From: Phoenix dactylifera
Lineage: Eukaryota; Streptophyta; Magnoliopsida; Arecales; Arecaceae
NCBI RefSeq assembly: GCF_009389715.1
Contig: NC_052395.1
Span: 24,105,482 to 24,169,481 of the forward strand
Reading direction: 5' to 3'
DNA length: 64,000 nucleotides
Position 1 is the stretch's first letter. Each line of letters starts with the position of its first letter. Of the stretch, positions 11,226-22,573 are shown in pieces. Made by a program: the position numbers and the translations under genes. The notes under the pieces are model-generated. The model was not told the DNA's origin and ran no database searches. It saw nothing but the letters and a program-made list of their open reading frames with translations.

Positions 11226-11630
11226 TATGGCCTTGTACCTCTTGGTTCTATCTTGTTCTTCTTTCAGCCCGTAAACCTACTTAATATGAAGGGCTTTCTT
11301 TCCTGCAGGCAACTGAACCAAATCCCAAGTTTGGTTTGTCATCAAGGAGTCCATCTTCTCATTCATAGCCCTCTGCCAAGCTGTGGTACTATCAACTTGA
11401 AAAACCTCTTCAAAACACTCTGGTTCACCATTGTCAGTTAACAATAAATAATGTAGAGAAGGAGAATAATGACTAGGAGCTTTAACAGTTCTAGTAGACC
11501 TCCTAACATCAATAGGGGTTTCTTGTTCTGTAGGTACTACTCTATTATCTTGATTTTTCTTTACACATTTTTCAGAGATCTCCTCAAGCTCTACATAATC
11601 CTTTCTATCCTGCTGATCAGTCTTTATACA

Positions 11631-12600
11631 TCACATTTTCATTAAATATGACATCTTTGCTTCTAATGACTTTCCTATTCTCTTCATCCCAGAAGCGATA
11701 TCCAAAGTTATTCTGTCCATATCCAATGAAAATACATTTCCTAGACTTTGCATCCAATTTGTTTCTACTTGTAGAATCCTCATAAACATAAAAAATGAGC
11801 CAAAAGTTCTTAAGTGTGATAAATTTACCTCCTTGTCAGTCCATGCTTCCTCTGGTAATCCTCCATCCAATGGAACTGAGGGTCCTCTGTTTATCAAATA
11901 TGCAGCAGTGTTCACCGCATCGGCCCAAAACTATTTAGGCAGCCCAGCTTGCAGTCTCATGCTTCTGGCACGCTCCATGATAGTGCTGTTCATGTGCTCA
12001 GCTACACCATTTTGTTGTGGTGTTCATGGAACTGTCTTCTCTTGCCTGATTCCATTAATAGCGCAGTACTCCTCAAACTATTTGCTACAATACTCTCCTC
12101 CATTGTCCGACCTTAAGCACTTCAGCTTCAGACATGTTTAATTCTCAACAAGAGCTCTCCACTTTTTGAAGACATCAAATACATCATATTTATTTTTTAG
12201 GAAATAAACCCACAGTTTTCTTGTAGCATCATCTATGAAAGTGACAAAATATGAAGAACCACCAAATGAGCATGCCTGGGTTGGTGCAAAGACATTAGTA
12301 TGGACCAACTCAAACTTCTGTGACTGTCGAGGTCATCTCTGTTTCAAGAAGCTTACTTTCTTCTGCTTTCCAAAGATGCAATCTTCACAAAACTCTAGAT
12401 CCACTGATTTGAGCCCTGAGAGCTTTTCTTTGGAATGCTTGATCTTCATTCCCTTCTCGCTCATATGTCCAAGTCTACAATATCATAATGTTGAATCTGT
12501 GCTAAACTCTGCAACTGAGATGGAACTCACAGTGCCCTCTATCACATAGAGCGTGCCCTCTTTCTTACCACGAGCAACCACCATAGATTTTTTAATGATC
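11631..12600 (-). pseudogene. Copia integrase region, degraded
   Basis: The minus strand carries recognisable integrase core and C-terminal pieces, for example the AYLINRGPSVPLDGGLPEEAW block at 11830-11915 and the opposite-strand image of the PQQNGVAEHMN-type region at about 11990-12030. Several stops and frame changes make it non-functional. Confidence 0.7.
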
Positions 12601-12647
12601 TTCCAAGAGTCACTAACAAATGAAGTAGCATAGCCTGCACTAGCAAG

Positions 12648-12920
12648 CTATCCAATAGATATAAGATTTCTTCTAAGACTGGGCACATGTCTTACATCTG
12701 TCAGCTTCAAGACTGAACTGTTCACCATATTTATCTGCACATCTCCATTGCCAATGATGTTACAAGGCTCTCCATCTCCAAGGTAGACATGTCCAAAATC
12801 TCCTCGGGCATAATGTGTAAGGATGTCCTCCTGTGCAGTAGCATGAAAAGAGGCGCTAGAATCTATAACCCTACACATCCAAAGATAAAAGTAAAGTATC
12901 AGTATTAGAAATTTCAGCAA
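12648..12920 (-). pseudogene. Copia aspartic protease fragment
   Basis: Contains a DSSASFHATAQED motif followed by a VYLGDG/CNIIGNGDVQI block and a LTDVRHVPSLRRNLISIG end, which is the Copia protease layout. The active-site triad is DSS rather than the usual D-S/T-G, so the Gly is lost. It is in a different frame from the gag knuckle. Confidence 0.7.
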
Positions 12921-13724
12921 CATTTGCTGAAAAGCTAGTCTCCTGTGTAGTGCTTTCTGTCTGATTCTTGTAGGCCTTGCAGAAACGCCTAATATGCCCC
13001 TTCTTGCCACAGTGCCAGCAACCATCTCCTTTGTCTTTGGTAAACCTTGATTTGCTTCTTCTTGACTTCGATCTACTATGATTCTTTGACTTATACTGTG
13101 ACTGACCTCTACCCTCTACATGTAGAGCTGTCCCTGATTTTTCGCCGGACGCTTTCCTTCTCATCTCTTCACTGAGTAGAACACCAACAACGTCATCATA
13201 CTTCATATTAGATGATCCAAAGGAGTTGCTTAAGGCCATGACCAGCCCGTTCCAGCTTTCTGGCAGGGAGGACAAGATCAACAGAGCTCGAATCTCGTCG
13301 TCGAAGTTGATGCTGACCGAGTTCAACTGACTGGTGATTGTATTGAACTCATTCAGATGTTCAGCAACACTCCCATTTTCAGCCATCTTCATATTGAACA
13401 GCTTCTTCATCAAAAACACCTTGTTTGATGGCGATGGCTTCTCGTACATCCTTGCCAATGTGCTCATGAGATCCGATGTGGTCTTCTCATTTGATATGTT
13501 GAATACAACAGATGCCGCTAGGGAGAGGCGAATCGTCTCGAGGGCCTTAGGGCCTTCCGATCTAGGATCTCCCTCTTTTCGTCAATCATATCTATCGGCT
13601 TTTTAGTTTTTCCTCCAAGCGGAAGATAAAGATCCTTCTAATAAAAGTAGTCTTCAATCTGCATCTTCCACAGCCCGAAGTTCATCCCGCTGGACTTCTC
13701 TATTCTAAGCTTCCCATCTTCCAT
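12871..13724 (-). pseudogene. Copia gag, broken
   Basis: The frame starts at 13724 (MEDGKLRIEKSSGMNFGLW, a Copia gag N-terminus) and continues in the block ending near 12871 with gag helices and one CCHC zinc knuckle (CWHCGKKGHIRRFC) at about 12985-13026. The two parts are separated by stops at about 13470-13637, so no full-length Gag can be made. Confidence 0.8.
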
Positions 13725-13826
13725 TGCTCCTACTTGAATCACAAACAATGCTGTTCTAAAGAAAAGAACAGGGCTTTCCCAAGGAAAAGAGCAAGGCTTT
13801 TCCACGAATATAGCTCTGATACCAGT

Positions 13827-14425
13827 TGTTAGGAGATGGAATAGTATGAAGAATAGAGCTGGAGGAATAAAATAGCAAGCAAAACACAAGAATACACCAA
13901 ATTTTTAACGTGGTTCACCCCAAGTTTGGGCTTCGTCCAAGAAGATCCTGCTGATGATTTTCTATTCGTTGAGAAGAGTACAAAACAGAGGAAAAAAAGA
14001 ACCAGGAAAGAAACAACTTACTTCCCAAAGAAGACAACCTAAGAACTCACGTTCTTAATCTCTTCTTTTCCCTCTACAGTGCACTCACAAACCCCACAAA
14101 TCAGGAAGAAGGAACTCCCATTTGCTCACCGCACAAAAGAGGAGGAAGCCCACGTCATTGTTCCCATCACCTATTCTGAAACAGGTTGTGCCTCTATTCT
14201 GTTGCAGAACCCACACACATCGCCATCCCCACGTAACTTCATCGCATTTTGTTAAGAAGGTAAGGTCTTCTACCATGATTTCAATGGCATGGTGACACGT
14301 GGCATGAAAGATTAGTAGGATAGAGTTGGATACGGCTCCACTGCTTAACAAAATATATATATATATATCCATTACAAGGATAAGCTGTCTTCTTTTTTTT
14401 TTTTGAAAAAATATATTTGCCAACA
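13827..14425 (-). repeat. 5' LTR of the truncated Copia element
   Basis: It starts TGTTGGCAAATA at 14425 and ends CCTAACA at 13827. The primer-binding site TGGTATCAGAGC (tRNA-iMet type) follows two bases later at 13813-13824. Length 599 bp. Confidence 0.8.
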
Positions 14426-14471
14426 ATTGTTCTTTCGGCACCTTGGCTGCCTCCATAGGAGAGATCAGGCG

Positions 14472-15485
14472 TAGGGCTGCTAACGAGCCGAGCCGAGCCC
14501 GAGCCGACGCAGGCTCGCTCGGCTCGTTTCATAAAATTCCGGGCTCGGGCTCAGGCTCGGGCTCGGTACCGAGCCCTGTATTGAGCTCAGGCTCGCTTGG
14601 CACAACCCGGCTCAGGCTCAGGCTCACTTGGCAAATCCGGCACGGGCTCGGGCTTGTAAAGCTCTTTTGCCCGAGCCCGTGCCCTTCCCATCCCCATCGT
14701 TCGTCGGAGGAGAGAAGAACGAAGGAAAGAAAGAAACAAAAGAAGAAGAAGAGAAGAAAGAAGGGGGTAGCCACAGGCACCACCGGCATGGGCGTCGGCC
14801 GCAGGCATGGCCGCGGGCTCGGCCGCAAGGGAGGGAGTACGGCGTCGTCATCGTCGTTGTCATCGATGGCGGAGAAGAGAGAGCCGGAGAGGAGAAGGGA
14901 GAGCTGGGATCGGGTGTATGTCGTCGTCATCGGGGGTGGAGAAGGAAGAGGAGGAGGCGGCGGAGCTTCTCGGAGAGCTGAGATCGGGTGTACGGCATTG
15001 TCATCGTCATCGTCTTCGTCGTCGTAGCCGTCGTCGGAGGGGTGGGGGGCATCGGCTTCAGGCTTGGGGGCGAGCCGGTGAGGAGAACGTAGAAGAAACC
15101 GAGAAGAAAGGAGGGGTTGGGAAGCAGGGAAGGTTCTGGAGAAACCAAAAGAAAGGAGAAGAAATTAAGAAAAGAAAAATGGGTTAACGGGTTGGGTTCG
15201 GGTTAACGGATTGAGTCCGAACCCGAACCAATCCAAGTCGATTTAAAGAAATTAAACGGATTTGGGTTAGCTCGGGTTAGGTCTGATCTAAATCCAACTG
15301 GGTTCAATCAGATTGGGATTTAAATTGATTAAGCCAAATAAAATTTAATTGGGTTGAGTTCAAGTTTAATTGGGACCCAATTAAATTGTTAATTGGACTA
15401 AGCCCTCATTTGGGCTCGTGAGCTGCTCGAGCCCGAGCCGAGCTCAAATTCAAACTTAAATTTAAACGGGCCTCATTTTGGGCTT
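14472..15485. mobile_element. 1.0-kb non-autonomous DNA element rich in GAGCC repeats
   Basis: Unit II keeps the uninterrupted site (GATCTGGCGTTCAATTT at 35315-35331). In unit I, 1,019 bp are inserted there, flanked by AGGCG at 14467-14471 and 15486-15490. The left end begins TAGGGCTGCTAACGAGCC and is followed by many GAGCC/GGCTC motifs. The right end carries the same motifs inverted and finishes TTTGGGCTT. Subterminal GAGCC clusters and a TAGGG start recall plant hAT-type non-autonomous elements, but hAT makes 8-bp duplications and only 5 bp are clear here, so the superfamily is open. The middle is purine-rich and GGGTTCGGGTT-rich and has no transposase. Confidence 0.7.
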
Positions 15486-15852
15486 AGGCGTTCAATTTGG
15501 ACGTTGGCAAATAACTACCATACTGGCTATTATAAAACTTTTTAAAGGAAAAAACAAACTCCTTTTATTTTAGCACAGTGGTTACGTGTCTTTGAAGGCT
15601 AGTAGTAGGTAGTAGGTAGTAGGTAGACAAGGAAAGGTCAAAGAATTAAAGTATAGCTGCTCTCATGTAAGTGTTCCCGTCTTTCAGATTTCTTACAACT
15701 CTCTGCTCTCATGCAAGTGTTAACGTCTTCAGAATTCTTACAAACTCTCCTTATCTTCTGATGCAGTATCTTTGGTATGTTAACAAACCCCGGAAGTTGG
15801 CTGCTTCAGTGCTGATGACTGCATGCTTTTATACCAACTTCAAATAATGCAA
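15486..15852. other. Duplicated spacer between the DNA element and LINE-1
   Basis: Matches 35319-35468 plus 44432-45210 of unit II. It contains a short TAGTAGG slippage repeat at 15600-15625 and the empty site (AAGAATTAA, 15641-15649) of the Mutator-like insertion found in unit II. Confidence 0.75.
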
Positions 15853-16118
15853 GGGAGCCCAGCCATTTCAGGCCCATCAGCTTGTGCACAACCCTTTATA
15901 AGGTGGTGGCAAGGATAATGGTGGGCAGGATGAAGCATCTGCTGCCAGGCTTCATTTGCCAGGAGCAAGGTGCTTTTGTGGGGGGTAGGAATATCTCTGA
16001 TAACGTCATGTTGGCCCAAGAAATGATGTGGGATCTTCGACGAGCCTCTAAGCGACGAAGCATGATGGCTGTCAAGCTAGACATGGAACGGACTTAAGAC
16101 AGAATTCGGTGGAGTTTC

Positions 16119-17396
16119 TTGCGACGCGCTTTGGAGTGCTTCGGTTTTCATGAGACCTGGATTGAGTGGGTGTTGGGGTGCGTCCGGGGGTCGAGATTCT
16201 CCATCTTGATCAACGGCACGCCCTCCCCCTTCTTTAGGTCTACTATGGGGCTTAGACAGGGATGTCCTTTATCCCCATATTTGTTCATCATCTGTTCAGA
16301 TGTCCTGTCTCGGGCTCTGCGGGGTGTTTGTGCTAACCGAGAGCTGGAGGCGTTTGTTCCCGCCCTAGGGTCTCGGTCTATATCGCATCTACTATTCGCA
16401 GACGATTGTCTACTCCTGGCCAGGGCGCAGGTAGAGGATGCACAAGTACTCAGGAGAGTATTAGCGGAGTACTGTGCAATGTCGGGTCAGAAGGTAAACC
16501 TTCAGAAGTCAACAATTTCCTTCAGCCCTAGCACTGAGCATAGGGTCAGACAGGAGATTCGGGGGTTACTTGGGATGCCAGATCAGGACGGGACCTGGAG
16601 TTATCTAGGAGTACCCATCACAGGTCGGAGGTTACGGGTGGCGGAGTGTTCTGGTCTGGTACAGAGGATTCAGAGCAGAATGGAGGGTTGGAGGGCATCT
16701 TCACTCTCCATGATGGGTAGATTGATGCTGATTAGGTCAGTGCTAGCTTCCACGCCGGTCCACTTCATGGCCAACACAGTGGTTCCGAAAACAGTGCTAA
16801 TGAGGATTGAGCGGCTACTTCGGAGCTTCCTGTGGGGGTCGTATGGAGGGGGTCACGGGATGCATCTAGTGGCATGGGAGAGTGTCTGCCTACCAGTGAG
16901 TGAGGGTGGCCTCGGAGTTTTGTCTTTTGTGAAGCAACGTGAGGCGCTGATTGCCCGACATGCAGCTCGATTCACGCTGGAGCCACAGAGTTTCTGGAGT
17001 CAGACCATGGCTACCAGATATGGCCGTACTGGCACTGCAGAGGCGATTCGCAGTGGGCGTCGCTGTTCATTCATGTGGCGAGAGATCGCTAGATATCTTC
17101 CCACGGTCGAGGAGAATACTAGATGGTTGATAGGCGATGGGCAGAGTATTGATGTGGTTGGTGACCCATGGGTGGGTGCCCTACCATTGAGACTCTGGCC
17201 GACTATGGTTGACATTGAGGCAGTGGAGGGACTGCGGGCTGTGACCTCCTTGTCCCGGGCAGGGCTGCCTGGGATGAGGTTAGGTTGGGTCACATGTTTG
17301 GGGCACACTTGGCTGAGAGGGTTCGGTCCCTTCCGATCCCGGGGTATGTGGGTCCGGATACCCGGGTGTGGAGCACGTCGTGCAGGACCGGAGTGA
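16119..17396 (+). pseudogene. LINE-1 reverse transcriptase, longest intact stretch
   Basis: 425 residues open. It shows GLRQGCPLSPYLF, the catalytic FADDCLLLARA at about residues 108-118, the GQKVNLQKS motif, YLGVPI, and the thumb/linker blocks (SMMGRLMLIRSVL, RSFLWG). It is preceded in frame by 15882-16097 (QGAFVGGRNISDNVMLAQE), with one stop at about 16095 between them. The catalytic Asp pair is kept, but the 5' truncation and the stop make it a dead copy. Confidence 0.82.
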
Positions 17397-18470
17397 GGGT
17401 GGGGGACCTCTCCCGTGTGCTCTGGCCAGAGCATGGGCCAGGACCGGAGTGTGCCTGGGTCTGGCGCCTAGGCCTCCATCCGAGGGTCGCACTGTTCTTA
17501 TGGAAAGTTGCCTGGGTTCGGCTTCCGACAAGAGCAGTATTGAGCGAACGGGGCTTGAGGATGCCCCCAGAGTGCGAGGCATGTGGAGCTGATGAGTCGG
17601 TAGACCATGTACTGTTTCAGTGCACATGGGCGAGGGCGGCGTGGTGTGCGGCGGGGCTGCCATGGGAGGGTTGGACCCGTGGGGACCAGTTCTTACGAAC
17701 TATCCGCTGATGGTCGGGTAACACATTGACACGCCAAGAGGCGGTTAGAGCGACCTGCACAGCATACCAGATATGGCTGGCTAGGAATGCTCGAACCTTT
17801 GGTGAGCAGAGCAAGTCGCCAAGGCTCGTGGCGGAGAGCGCCCGAGCGCAGACGGCAGAGATTAGTCGTGCTTCCTCCTTAGATGGACTTTTGATAGCTC
17901 GGGATATCTGGGGTTCTCCTTCTGCCTCGGCAGCTTCTCACACGGTGTTTTTCACCTGGGAGCCCCCATCCCCAAGCTTCCTCAAAGTCAATTTTGATGG
18001 GTCCGTGCTGGATGGTGGCACGATAGGTGGAGCGGGTTTTGTTATTTCGGGACCCGACCTCCTGGGTAGTGGCGGCGGGAGGCTGTCAGGTATTTGACTG
18101 CACGATTCCTGGAGCGGAGCTGAGAGCTACCTGGGCGGGTCTTCGACACGCTCAGCATGTGCTCTAAGCTAGATCAGTCATCTTGGAGGGTGACTCGGCT
18201 ACGGTCATTAGTTGGATCCAGGGGGGTCTGAGAGCCGGTGCTGCCGACCATCCCTTGATCCGCGATATCTGGTTGATGATGAGGGACGGAGGGGTGGTCC
18301 AGGCGAAGCATGTGTTTAGAGAAGCCAACGGGGTTGCAGATTGGGTGGCCACGTATGTGGCTAATCATGCCGGTAGTACCTTATGGGCTGGGGACGGGGA
18401 GCTGCCTCGGGAGCTCCGGGATGCTTTGTTTTCCGATTTTATTGGGTGTATCCGTGCACGTGTTGTATAG
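17397..18470 (+). pseudogene. LINE-1 zf-RVT linker and C-terminal RNase H, with stops
   Basis: WRLGLHPRVALFLWKVAWVRLPTR and a C-x2-C-x4-H-like zf-RVT block (CEACGADESVDHVLFQCTWA) lie in 17285-17710. The RNase H domain follows: FLKVNFDGSV at about 17980, then an EGDSATVISWIQGG motif and REANGVADWVATYV in 18183-18470. Frames change at least twice and stops occur at about 17710 and 18095. Confidence 0.75.
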
Positions 18471-18510
18471 ATCACCCAGTTTAGCAACAAAAAATAAAAA
18501 AAAAAAAGCA

Positions 18511-18951
18511 ATGCAAAGAAAATATTAAAGTGGTTTCTTTCTTTCTTTTCTCCATATGATGGAGCTGTTAGGACTCTCCGTTAGAACAAAGTAGATCGAT
18601 GGCAACTTGAGAGTCAGAACTTGGAAGGCGGCTGGAGATTTTTGATTAAAGACCATCCTTTGGTTGCAGCAATTACAATACAATCCAGTAATGGGAAAAG
18701 GCAAGATAAATTAGTGCAAATCTTAATAATATAGAATTATGCATGCAAAGCAACTACACTACGTTCCATTACTGCTCAAGTAAATGGATACACATGCCGT
18801 GGGAACAAAGTGTCACACAGAGCAGAGAATCAGAGAAACTCTGCCTTATTGCCACCAATTCCTTTCAACAACCTAACGAACCAAGAATTCGTAACCTTAT
18901 TAAAAATAGACTTCACGGCAAAAGTTTCTGACATCTTCTATCACACCTGGT
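18511..18951. other. Prx3 3' flank
   Basis: Non-coding and duplicated at 45211-45654. Probably holds the Prx3 3' UTR and polyadenylation region on the minus strand. Confidence 0.6.
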
Positions 18952-20461
18952 CTAGTTAACAAAAGCACATTTCTTCCTTATCTCACCTTTGCCGTGCGTG
19001 AGGACTTCGATCCTTCCCATTTTAACCATGGACTCCGCAAAGTCTTTGAAGAACTCCTCTGGCCACGCCATGGCCTGGCGCTCGACGTATGCTTTAGTCT
19101 CAGGGTCATGAAGGAGTTGATCATCAGATGTGAAGAGCCCTCTCCCTCTGGACACACCTTTGTAGTAGGCCAAGTCAAAGTTTCTGGAGCTCCCAGGATC
19201 CATTTCCACCCGGGTCGTGTTGTCATTGGGCTTACATTCGCACATCAACTGGGGTACGTAGGTCGGATCCAACGCCGGGTCCAAGCCGAAGCCACGTCCG
19301 GTGAAGTTGTAGAGGCGCTCCGTGAAGGATGAACAAAGTGACTGCCCTATGGTATGCGCACCTGAATGCAATGAAGAAACCAAAAGTTGGCTTGGCTATC
19401 AACCAGTGTAGACGCCTGAGTTTTCCATGATCTCTGAACTTTATCAAATGCAAAATTTATAATCTAAGACTAGTATATGTAAGGTTAAGGCCTTAAGGGT
19501 CGGTAATACAAGAGACTTGGGTTTGATTGCACCCTCGCTCCAGTGTTTGTCTGTGTTTTCATCCATTCTAGTTCTTTGAAAAGAAAAAGAGTCGCATAAA
19601 AGGTTTAGTTTAGATCAGCAGGTTGGATTTTTTTTTTTTTTTTTTTGAGAAATTGTGTATGAATAATTAGTTATAATCAACTTGAGATGCAGCTCCACGG
19701 TCAATTTTACCTGTTAGAACTGCAAGGTCCTTGGCAGTTAAACCTTTTTGGATAAAGATGTTTTTCAGAACAGTGATGTTTGAGGTCGGTGGTTGCAGGT
19801 TTGCTTGGGTATCTGAGGCTTCTGATCTGCTTCCATCCCTTCGGCCAGTCTCTATTGCATAGTATGGTCCATAGGTCTGGAAAAGAAGAAGATCACTGAG
19901 AGTCGAACGAGTGTCTTAGATACAGTTAAACTATTCTTGTCATAAGAACATAACTCTTACCAATTTCACCGAATCCCGAGCAATCATAGCCAAGATGTCT
20001 GCACAGGAGACGATTCCGGGGCAAGCCATCTCCAATTTAGCCTTAATATCATCGATCGCATCGAAACCTCGAAGGCTTTGATTTGGAGGTGCATCTTTCT
20101 CAGCAGGGTTGTTATTTGTAGAATTCAGTAGAAGGGAGGCATCACATCCCTTCATAGAGAAGAAATGTTGTGAGAACAGATTTATCCAAAATCCGTGGAT
20201 CATAAAACAACGTGCATGTCGTATGAGATTTAAGTTACTTACATTGACGAAACAATCATGGTATTGCATCCGTAGGAACGGTCCGGTAAGGAATGGAGCA
20301 TTTGCTATGATCTTAGTCATTTCTTGGAAAACTATAAATTCTGCATGGGGGCATGAGTTTTTATAGAACCCATACTCCAATTGTGCTTCTGTTGAGCCTA
20401 TGAGAAGGAGTGCGAGGGCCAAAGGAACCATGGTTCCAAAGAGAGCTCTGTAAGACACCAT
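18952..20461 (-). CDS. Class III peroxidase Prx3, complete, atypical distal pocket
   Basis: Secretory heme peroxidase of about 327 residues. Exons are 20243-20461, 19961-20149, 19711-19876 and 18952-19361, all GT-AG. It has a signal peptide (about 26 residues ending STEA/Q), [28 protein letters not shown], proximal GAHTIGQ and a C-terminus in CAFVN. The eight structural cysteines are present, plus one extra (MCECKP). The distal motif reads RMQYHDC instead of RLHFHDC: horseradish-numbered His40 is Gln and Phe41 is Tyr, while catalytic Arg38 and His42 remain. The Pro139 position reads NLQPP instead of NLPAP. The exon 2 acceptor is AAG rather than CAG. The start ATG is about 60 bp below a TATA box. 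Prx4 is its tandem-duplication partner. Confidence 0.93.
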
Positions 20462-20520
20462 TTTTGCAGACCAAGCTATGGAAGAATCCCCTGCGGCTGA
20501 ATGAAACTGGACACGGTATC

Positions 20521-20529
20521 AATTTATAG
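20521..20529 (-). promoter_or_regulatory. TATA box of Prx3
   Basis: CTATAAATT on the minus strand, about 60 bp upstream of the ATG and conserved at 47230-47238 above Prx4. Confidence 0.6.
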
Positions 20530-20650
20530 TCGATCAGTGGCGAGCATTGGACCTCCCTAGATGGCTGCTATGGAAATGGTGAAATCTCCTTCAAAAACTA
20601 ATTAAGTGGTATCAGGATTTTATAAGCAAGTGGGGATGAGCTGGAAATGG

Positions 20651-20795
20651 CATGTGTTTAGGCAGAAGGGTCGACCAGGCAATGTTGCGAATATTTGACA
20701 TGGCATGTGTTTAGGCAGAAGGGTTGACCAGGCAATGTTTGCAAGTATTTGACATGGCATGTGTTTAGGCAGAAGGATTGACCAGGCAATGATGT
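20651..20795. repeat. 53-54-bp tandem repeat upstream of Prx3, three copies
   Basis: Units begin CATGTGTTTAGGCAGAAGG at 20651, 20704 and 20758. The equivalent place above Prx4 (from 47328) has two copies. The array lies 190-330 bp upstream of the Prx3 ATG, so it is in promoter territory. Confidence 0.85.
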
Positions 20796-22492
20796 AGAAG
20801 GAGCAGCTAATCCAAGTATTAATCTATATGTGGTGATTGAATTTGTGAGAGGAGTCTGACTTTGTATAAGATCCAACAACTGCAAGTCCAGCTGTGGAGG
20901 AAAGATGCCGAATTATTGTTAATGTAAACAAATGGTCTTCAAAGTATCTTAATATTCACCCAACTGCTGATGCTAATGCCAATAATAAGAAATTACTATC
21001 TCTCCTATTTATTTTGTGGAGGTTGGTAAGAGAAAATAATCCTAACATGTGCTTGAAGAAAGCGCGTCCTATCAACTCTACAGCCCAAACTATTCTGCAG
21101 TGAGATGAAGACTCCTTCCTACATCTGTGTTCTTCTAGTGGAAGTCATTTTGACAGGTGCGCATTTACTTGACCTTTCAAGTCCCTCAAGGCAAGTTCTT
21201 GAAGGATTAGTTCTACAATGATCTTCTGACGGGGGACGAAAGAAGGATTCAGCGCAGTGGTTGTTTCGAGATCTGTGTAGGCGGATGAATGAGGAAGATT
21301 GGAATTCTTTGAGATCTATGCGAGGTACGATCCAACGGTTGACTTTGCGAAAGAAGATCAATTTTTATTTCTTGTGAAGGTTACAATCCAAACCTATGAT
21401 CTTCCAGCATTATGAAGTCATCACCTTTTCCATTTCTCCATGCCACTACCTTATAAAGGGTTGATCCTTTTTTTTCTTTTCTTTTCTTTTTTAAGGAAAG
21501 ATTAGGCACAAAAGCCTAATCAGAACATGAAACAAAGACTTGTAAAGAGTTAGTTCTCAAAAAGCACGTTAATCAAGAAGAATGAGATAGTTGCAGTCAT
21601 AAATCCACAAACTCGTGTCTTCAATTATTTTTTTGTAAAGATTGGGATTAGTCCTTTTCTAATCCCCATCTAGATCCTTACGTCGTCTCTCAATATCTAT
21701 GGGTTTGGTTAGCGTCATATCGCCGACAAAGAAATCCAATATATGTACATAATTATTATTTAATAAAACAAAGGGCAGCACAACCTCCCATTCAATCAAA
21801 AAGATAAAAAAAACATATTGGCATTTTATTTTTATTTGGAAGGTTCCCTAGAAGTTGAACGTTTGTTAACTAAGACCGCTAGAAATTTCTTGGGGCCTTC
21901 TAGGTTCTAAAAAATATGACTAGTTAAACATAAGAGGTTTGTGATGGAGACCATCTACCAGTATCAAGCTAAATGTCAAGTTCCAAAAGAGATTTTTTTT
22001 TCTTTTTTTGAAGTGACAACGAAAGAGCGTTGCTTTTGATAGTGAGTTGTAGGTGGTATGTCTCTATAATTCACTATTCTCTTTTTTTAGGAAATAAGGA
22101 GGAAGCAAGCCACTTCCCCAATTTATTAGATCCAAGAATGAATGTACATGAAAGAAAAGAAAGCTTTTAAGTTTTTCCTTTTTTGAGAGAGAGAAGAGAG
22201 AATAGGAGACTAACGAGCTTCAGCCATATTAGTCACCTGCAATTTTATTAAAGAGGAAGAAAAAGTTAATGTACATACAAGAAAGACTGCAGGCAAGAAT
22301 TTACGTCTGAAACAATGCAGAAAGAAGATTCAAAAAGAGCCAACATAAGCCACTTCCCCCAATTTTATTAAAAGCTTCTAAGTTTTTAAGCTTTCCCACC
22401 AAGGAAAGAGTGATACAAGCAACTATTTACTTAGCAACCCGGTGTTTTTAGCATTTCATTGGAGTTAGAGTTAGATTTGTTCTTGTCAAAAG
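20796..22492. other. Right part of duplication unit I, non-coding
   Basis: Matches 47416-48830 with small indels. No gene is recognised. It ends at the head-to-tail junction with the second Prx2-derived copy. Confidence 0.7.
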
Positions 22493-22500
22493 AGCTCCTG
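22486..22500. other. Tandem-duplication junction
   Basis: To the left the sequence matches the end of unit II (GTTAGATTTGTTCT, 48808-48821). To the right it matches Prx2 from the first bases of exon 4 into intron 3 (GAGCTCCTGAATAAAA, from 7308). In unit II the text after 48830 is unrelated to Prx2. This is the signature of a head-to-tail duplication of about 15 kb. Confidence 0.8.
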
Positions 22501-22573
22501 AATAAAAAATTGGTGCTTCGCCAGCAAGAAACTTTTTGGAGACAGAAATAGAGAGTACAGTAGATTTTGGAGG

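Larger units (their letters stand above)
9912..14425 (-). mobile_element. Truncated, degenerate Copia retrotransposon with one LTR
   Basis: Gene order on the minus strand is LTR, primer-binding site, gag, protease, integrase, RT, RNase H, which is the Copia order. Only the 5' LTR is present (13827-14425). The element stops within RNase H at about 9912, exactly where the duplicated flank begins, so the 3' end and 3' LTR were lost by deletion or rearrangement. Coding sequence is interrupted by many stops and frameshifts. A 66-bp scrap of the same LTR end survives in unit II at 35212-35277, so the insertion predates the tandem duplication. Confidence 0.88.
15853..18506 (+). mobile_element. LINE-1: 5'-truncated L1-type retrotransposon with RNase H
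   Basis: 2.65 kb on the plus strand, ending in an A-rich tail (18487-18506) and flanked by GCAA at 15849-15852 and 18507-18510. The unit II copy at 45201-45220 is uninterrupted there, proving the insertion. It begins mid-RT (SLCTTLYKVVARIMVGRMK) and contains the rest of RT, a zf-RVT-like region and a C-terminal ribonuclease H. ORF1 and the endonuclease are missing because of 5' truncation, the normal outcome of target-primed reverse transcription. Confidence 0.88.

Noticed and set aside
14440-15190. Open frames rich in Arg/Ser/Pro
   Set aside because: They lie inside the GAGCC-rich DNA element whose insertion is proved by the empty site; no protein motif.
18743-18931. Small open frame downstream of Prx3
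   Set aside because: Not conserved in the unit II copy (frame and end differ at 45447-45662); lies in the 3' flank.
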